Below are positions 62,684 to 64,000 of a DNA stretch of 64,000 nucleotides, piece by piece. How positions within the stretch are numbered: the stretch's first letter is position 1; every line of letters begins with the position of its first letter. The translations under genes and the position numbers were made by a program. Source of the stretch: Streptomyces sp. S465 (lineage in GTDB: Bacteria > Actinomycetota > Actinomycetes > Streptomycetales > Streptomycetaceae); contig NZ_CP114036.1 in assembly GCF_026898115.1 (NCBI RefSeq), positions 7,434,001 through 7,498,000 on the forward strand. The letters are read 5' to 3'. A model generated the notes under the pieces. The model saw nothing but the letters and a program-made list of their open reading frames with translations. It ran no database searches and had not been told where the DNA came from.

Positions 62684-64000
62684 TCAGTCGGTGCTGTCCG
62701 CGGGCGGTGGACTGTCGGCGTTGTTCCGCTCGATCCATGCCTTCCCGTCGGCCGCGATGCCCTCCAGGAGACGGAACGTATGGGCGAAGCCGGCCGCGTC
62801 GAGGTTGATCTGCGAGAGGTCCCGAGCGTTCTCGTATGGTTCGAGCTGGTGGCTGTCGGCGTCCTTGATCCGGATGGTTCTGGCCGGGCCGTTGGAGAGG
62901 AGTAGCGCCATCTCGTAGCCGATGCGGTCGTCCTCGGTGACCTGCACGGAGGAGAACGCGTCGAAGCGGTAGTTGGTGCGTTGTTCGCCCGGGCGAGTGG
63001 CGCGGGCGAAGTCGACTTCGGTGCTGATCTCGCGGACACCGTTCCGTGTGGCCAGGAACAGCCGGAGGGTGTATCGGGAGTAGCGCCAGGGGCCGCCTCG
63101 GCGCCGTGCTCGTCGGTAGGGGCGTGCCGGTGTCGTCAGGATCGTGTGGGCGATGATGTCGTACCAGGTGAGCTGGTGGTGACGGAGCACATCGGCGGTG
63201 AACAGGACCTTGTCGTGGCTGAGCCACGCCTCCATCTCGGCGTCGGAGGGCCGGATGGCTTCCAGTTGCTCCTTCCAGCGCTGGAACTCCTCCTCACGCG
63301 CGTACATCCGCAGGTGGTACTCCTGCGTCTCCTCGGCGAACCGCTGTTCCTCGCCGCGCATGTCCAGCCACACCGACGCTGCCCGGCGCCCGCTCCCGAT
63401 GGCGCCGAAGAACACGGCGAAGGTCAGGAGGCCGTGGAACGCACTCGCCGAACCTGTCGCGGCGGTGACGGTGACGGCCAGGGAGGTGACGCCCAAGACG
63501 GCGAGGGCGGGCACGCAGGCGAGTTTCGTCGTCACCGGAGTCCGGTACCGCTGCCGGTGGGCGAACAGCGTGCCGTTGTTATGGCGGTCCTTGGCGTCCC
63601 GGGCCAGGTAGCGGATCAGCCAGTTGACCCGGTCGACGCTGATTCTGCTCTCCCGGTAGAGGAACGCGACCTCGGCGGCCAGAACGGCGCGGATGCCAGT
63701 GGTGTGGGCGAGCCACTCGGGCCGGTCGCACCCGTGCGGCACGTACGTGCCGAAGTAGTGCTCGAAGGACGTGCGGACGCGGCTGGTGAACCCGTCCGCA
63801 GCGGGGGTCCCGCCGCCCGCGGACGCGAGGGAAGGGACGCCCGGGGAGTGGGCCGGATCCGGTACCTGTTCCTGATTCGACGCCTGGCCCAGCTCCTGCT
63901 CCTTGGCATGCAGCCGGTGGTTGTTGTGCCACCATCGCTGGCCGAACCGGGCGGCGAGGAATCCGGTGCCGAGCGCGATCAGCAGCTCGACGATCGCGGT
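62684..64000 (-). CDS. Large membrane-associated protein of unknown function, 5' end beyond the window
   Basis: At least 438 codons, open to base 64000. The visible part has a membrane segment at its start (IVELLIALGTGFLAARFG), a polar linker, a conserved-looking domain around FEHYFGTYVPHGCDRPEWLA, a TM hairpin (LACVPALAVLGVTSLAVTV, AFHGLLTFAVFFGAIGSG) and a long C-terminal soluble region with WLSHDKVLFTADVLRHHQLT and LSQINLDAAGFAHTFRLLEG. No family was recognised. GTG 63742 is an internal codon, not the start. It is 149 bp upstream of the four-TM gene and probably in one operon. Confidence 0.7.
   Translation of the reverse strand, partial: TAIVELLIALGTGFLAARFGQRWWHNNHRLHAKEQELGQASNQEQVPDPAHSPGVPSLASAGGGTPAADGFTSRVRTSFEHYFGTYVPHGCDRPEWLAHTTGIRAVLAAEVAFLYRESRISVDRVNWLIRYLARDAKDRHNNGTLFAHRQRYRTPVTTKLACVPALAVLGVTSLAVTVTAATGSASAFHGLLTFAVFFGAIGSGRRAASVWLDMRGEEQRFAEETQEYHLRMYAREEEFQRWKEQLEAIRPSDAEMEAWLSHDKVLFTADVLRHHQLTWYDIIAHTILTTPARPYRRARRRGGPWRYSRYTLRLFLATRNGVREISTEVDFARATRPGEQRTNYRFDAFSSVQVTEDDRIGYEMALLLSNGPARTIRIKDADSHQLEPYENARDLSQINLDAAGFAHTFRLLEGIAADGKAWIERNNADSPPPADSTD

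Overview
The window is high-GC DNA with strong third-position G/C bias and typical actinomycete gene families: MmcQ/YjbR, DUF2690, DUF2637, YVTN/TIG proteins, TIGR03084, MmyB-like XRE regulators, and many MarR, TetR, HxlR and AraC regulators. It reads as a Streptomyces or close relative, and as an accessory, element-rich part of the chromosome (probably an arm) or a large plasmid. No rRNA, tRNA or CRISPR array was recognised.

Layout. 1-2.7 kb: the end of a sulfonate/taurine/nitrate-type ABC operon plus an MDR oxidoreductase. 2.8-4.8 kb: an IS30 element abutting a Tn3 transposase fragment. 5-10.8 kb: esterase, MDR dehydrogenase, AraC regulator, two MmcQ/YjbR proteins and RarA. 11.2-20.2 kb: a broken resolvase, a seven-blade YVTN propeller with TIG domains, a broken IS256 copy abutting a TerD gene tail, a complete large serine integrase (copy A), and wreckage of an actinomycete conjugative element (NlpC/P60, DUF2637, HTH). 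20.3-24.4 kb: two inverted 914-bp IS5-type copies flanking a TetR regulator, an SGNH esterase and a small membrane protein. 24.5-31.3 kb: small islands (PPOX protein, secreted hydrolase, DUF2690 protein, MarR/amidohydrolase/SnoaL cluster). 31.3-36.5 kb: mosaic junctions: Tn3 tail, truncated Stealth gene, truncated hydrolase, orphan HINT-deaminase toxin tip with SUKH-3 immunity gene, broken tyrosine integrase, serine integrase remnant B. 36.9-39.4 kb: HxlR regulator with hydrolase and SnoaL genes, then SDR and YciI relics. 39.7-50.8 kb: an intact catabolic cluster (MFS importer, Ldh-type dehydrogenase, hotdog thioesterase, LLM monooxygenase, acyl-CoA ligase, HMG-CoA-lyase-like protein, FAD dehydrogenase, MmgE/PrpD, MarR, flavin reductase). 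51.7-55.6 kb: two related group II introns, one nested in the other. 55.7-57.1 kb: decayed serine integrase copy C. 57.3-60.9 kb: methyltransferase and AKR relics, alcohol dehydrogenase, aldo/keto reductase and XRE regulator. 60.9-64 kb: a decayed DUF6262-like gene and membrane proteins, the last running off the window.

How it fits together. The 39.7-50.8 kb cluster looks like one regulon: nine GCATGC boxes, several within perfect 14-bp palindromes, lie only in its three promoter regions. The best fit is uptake of a carboxylate, CoA activation, flavin-dependent oxygenation (monooxygenase plus flavin reductase), a lyase step and a dehydratase/epimerase step; the substrate is unknown. Much of the rest is a graveyard of elements inserted into one another. 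The most unusual observations are: (i) three serine integrase copies whose 3' coding ends run through an attachment-like dyad, so recombination there would swap the protein's C-terminal tail; (ii) a group II intron inserted exactly after the YADDF catalytic codons of another intron's reverse transcriptase; (iii) an orphan toxin-tip/immunity pair; and (iv) the GCATGC-box regulon.
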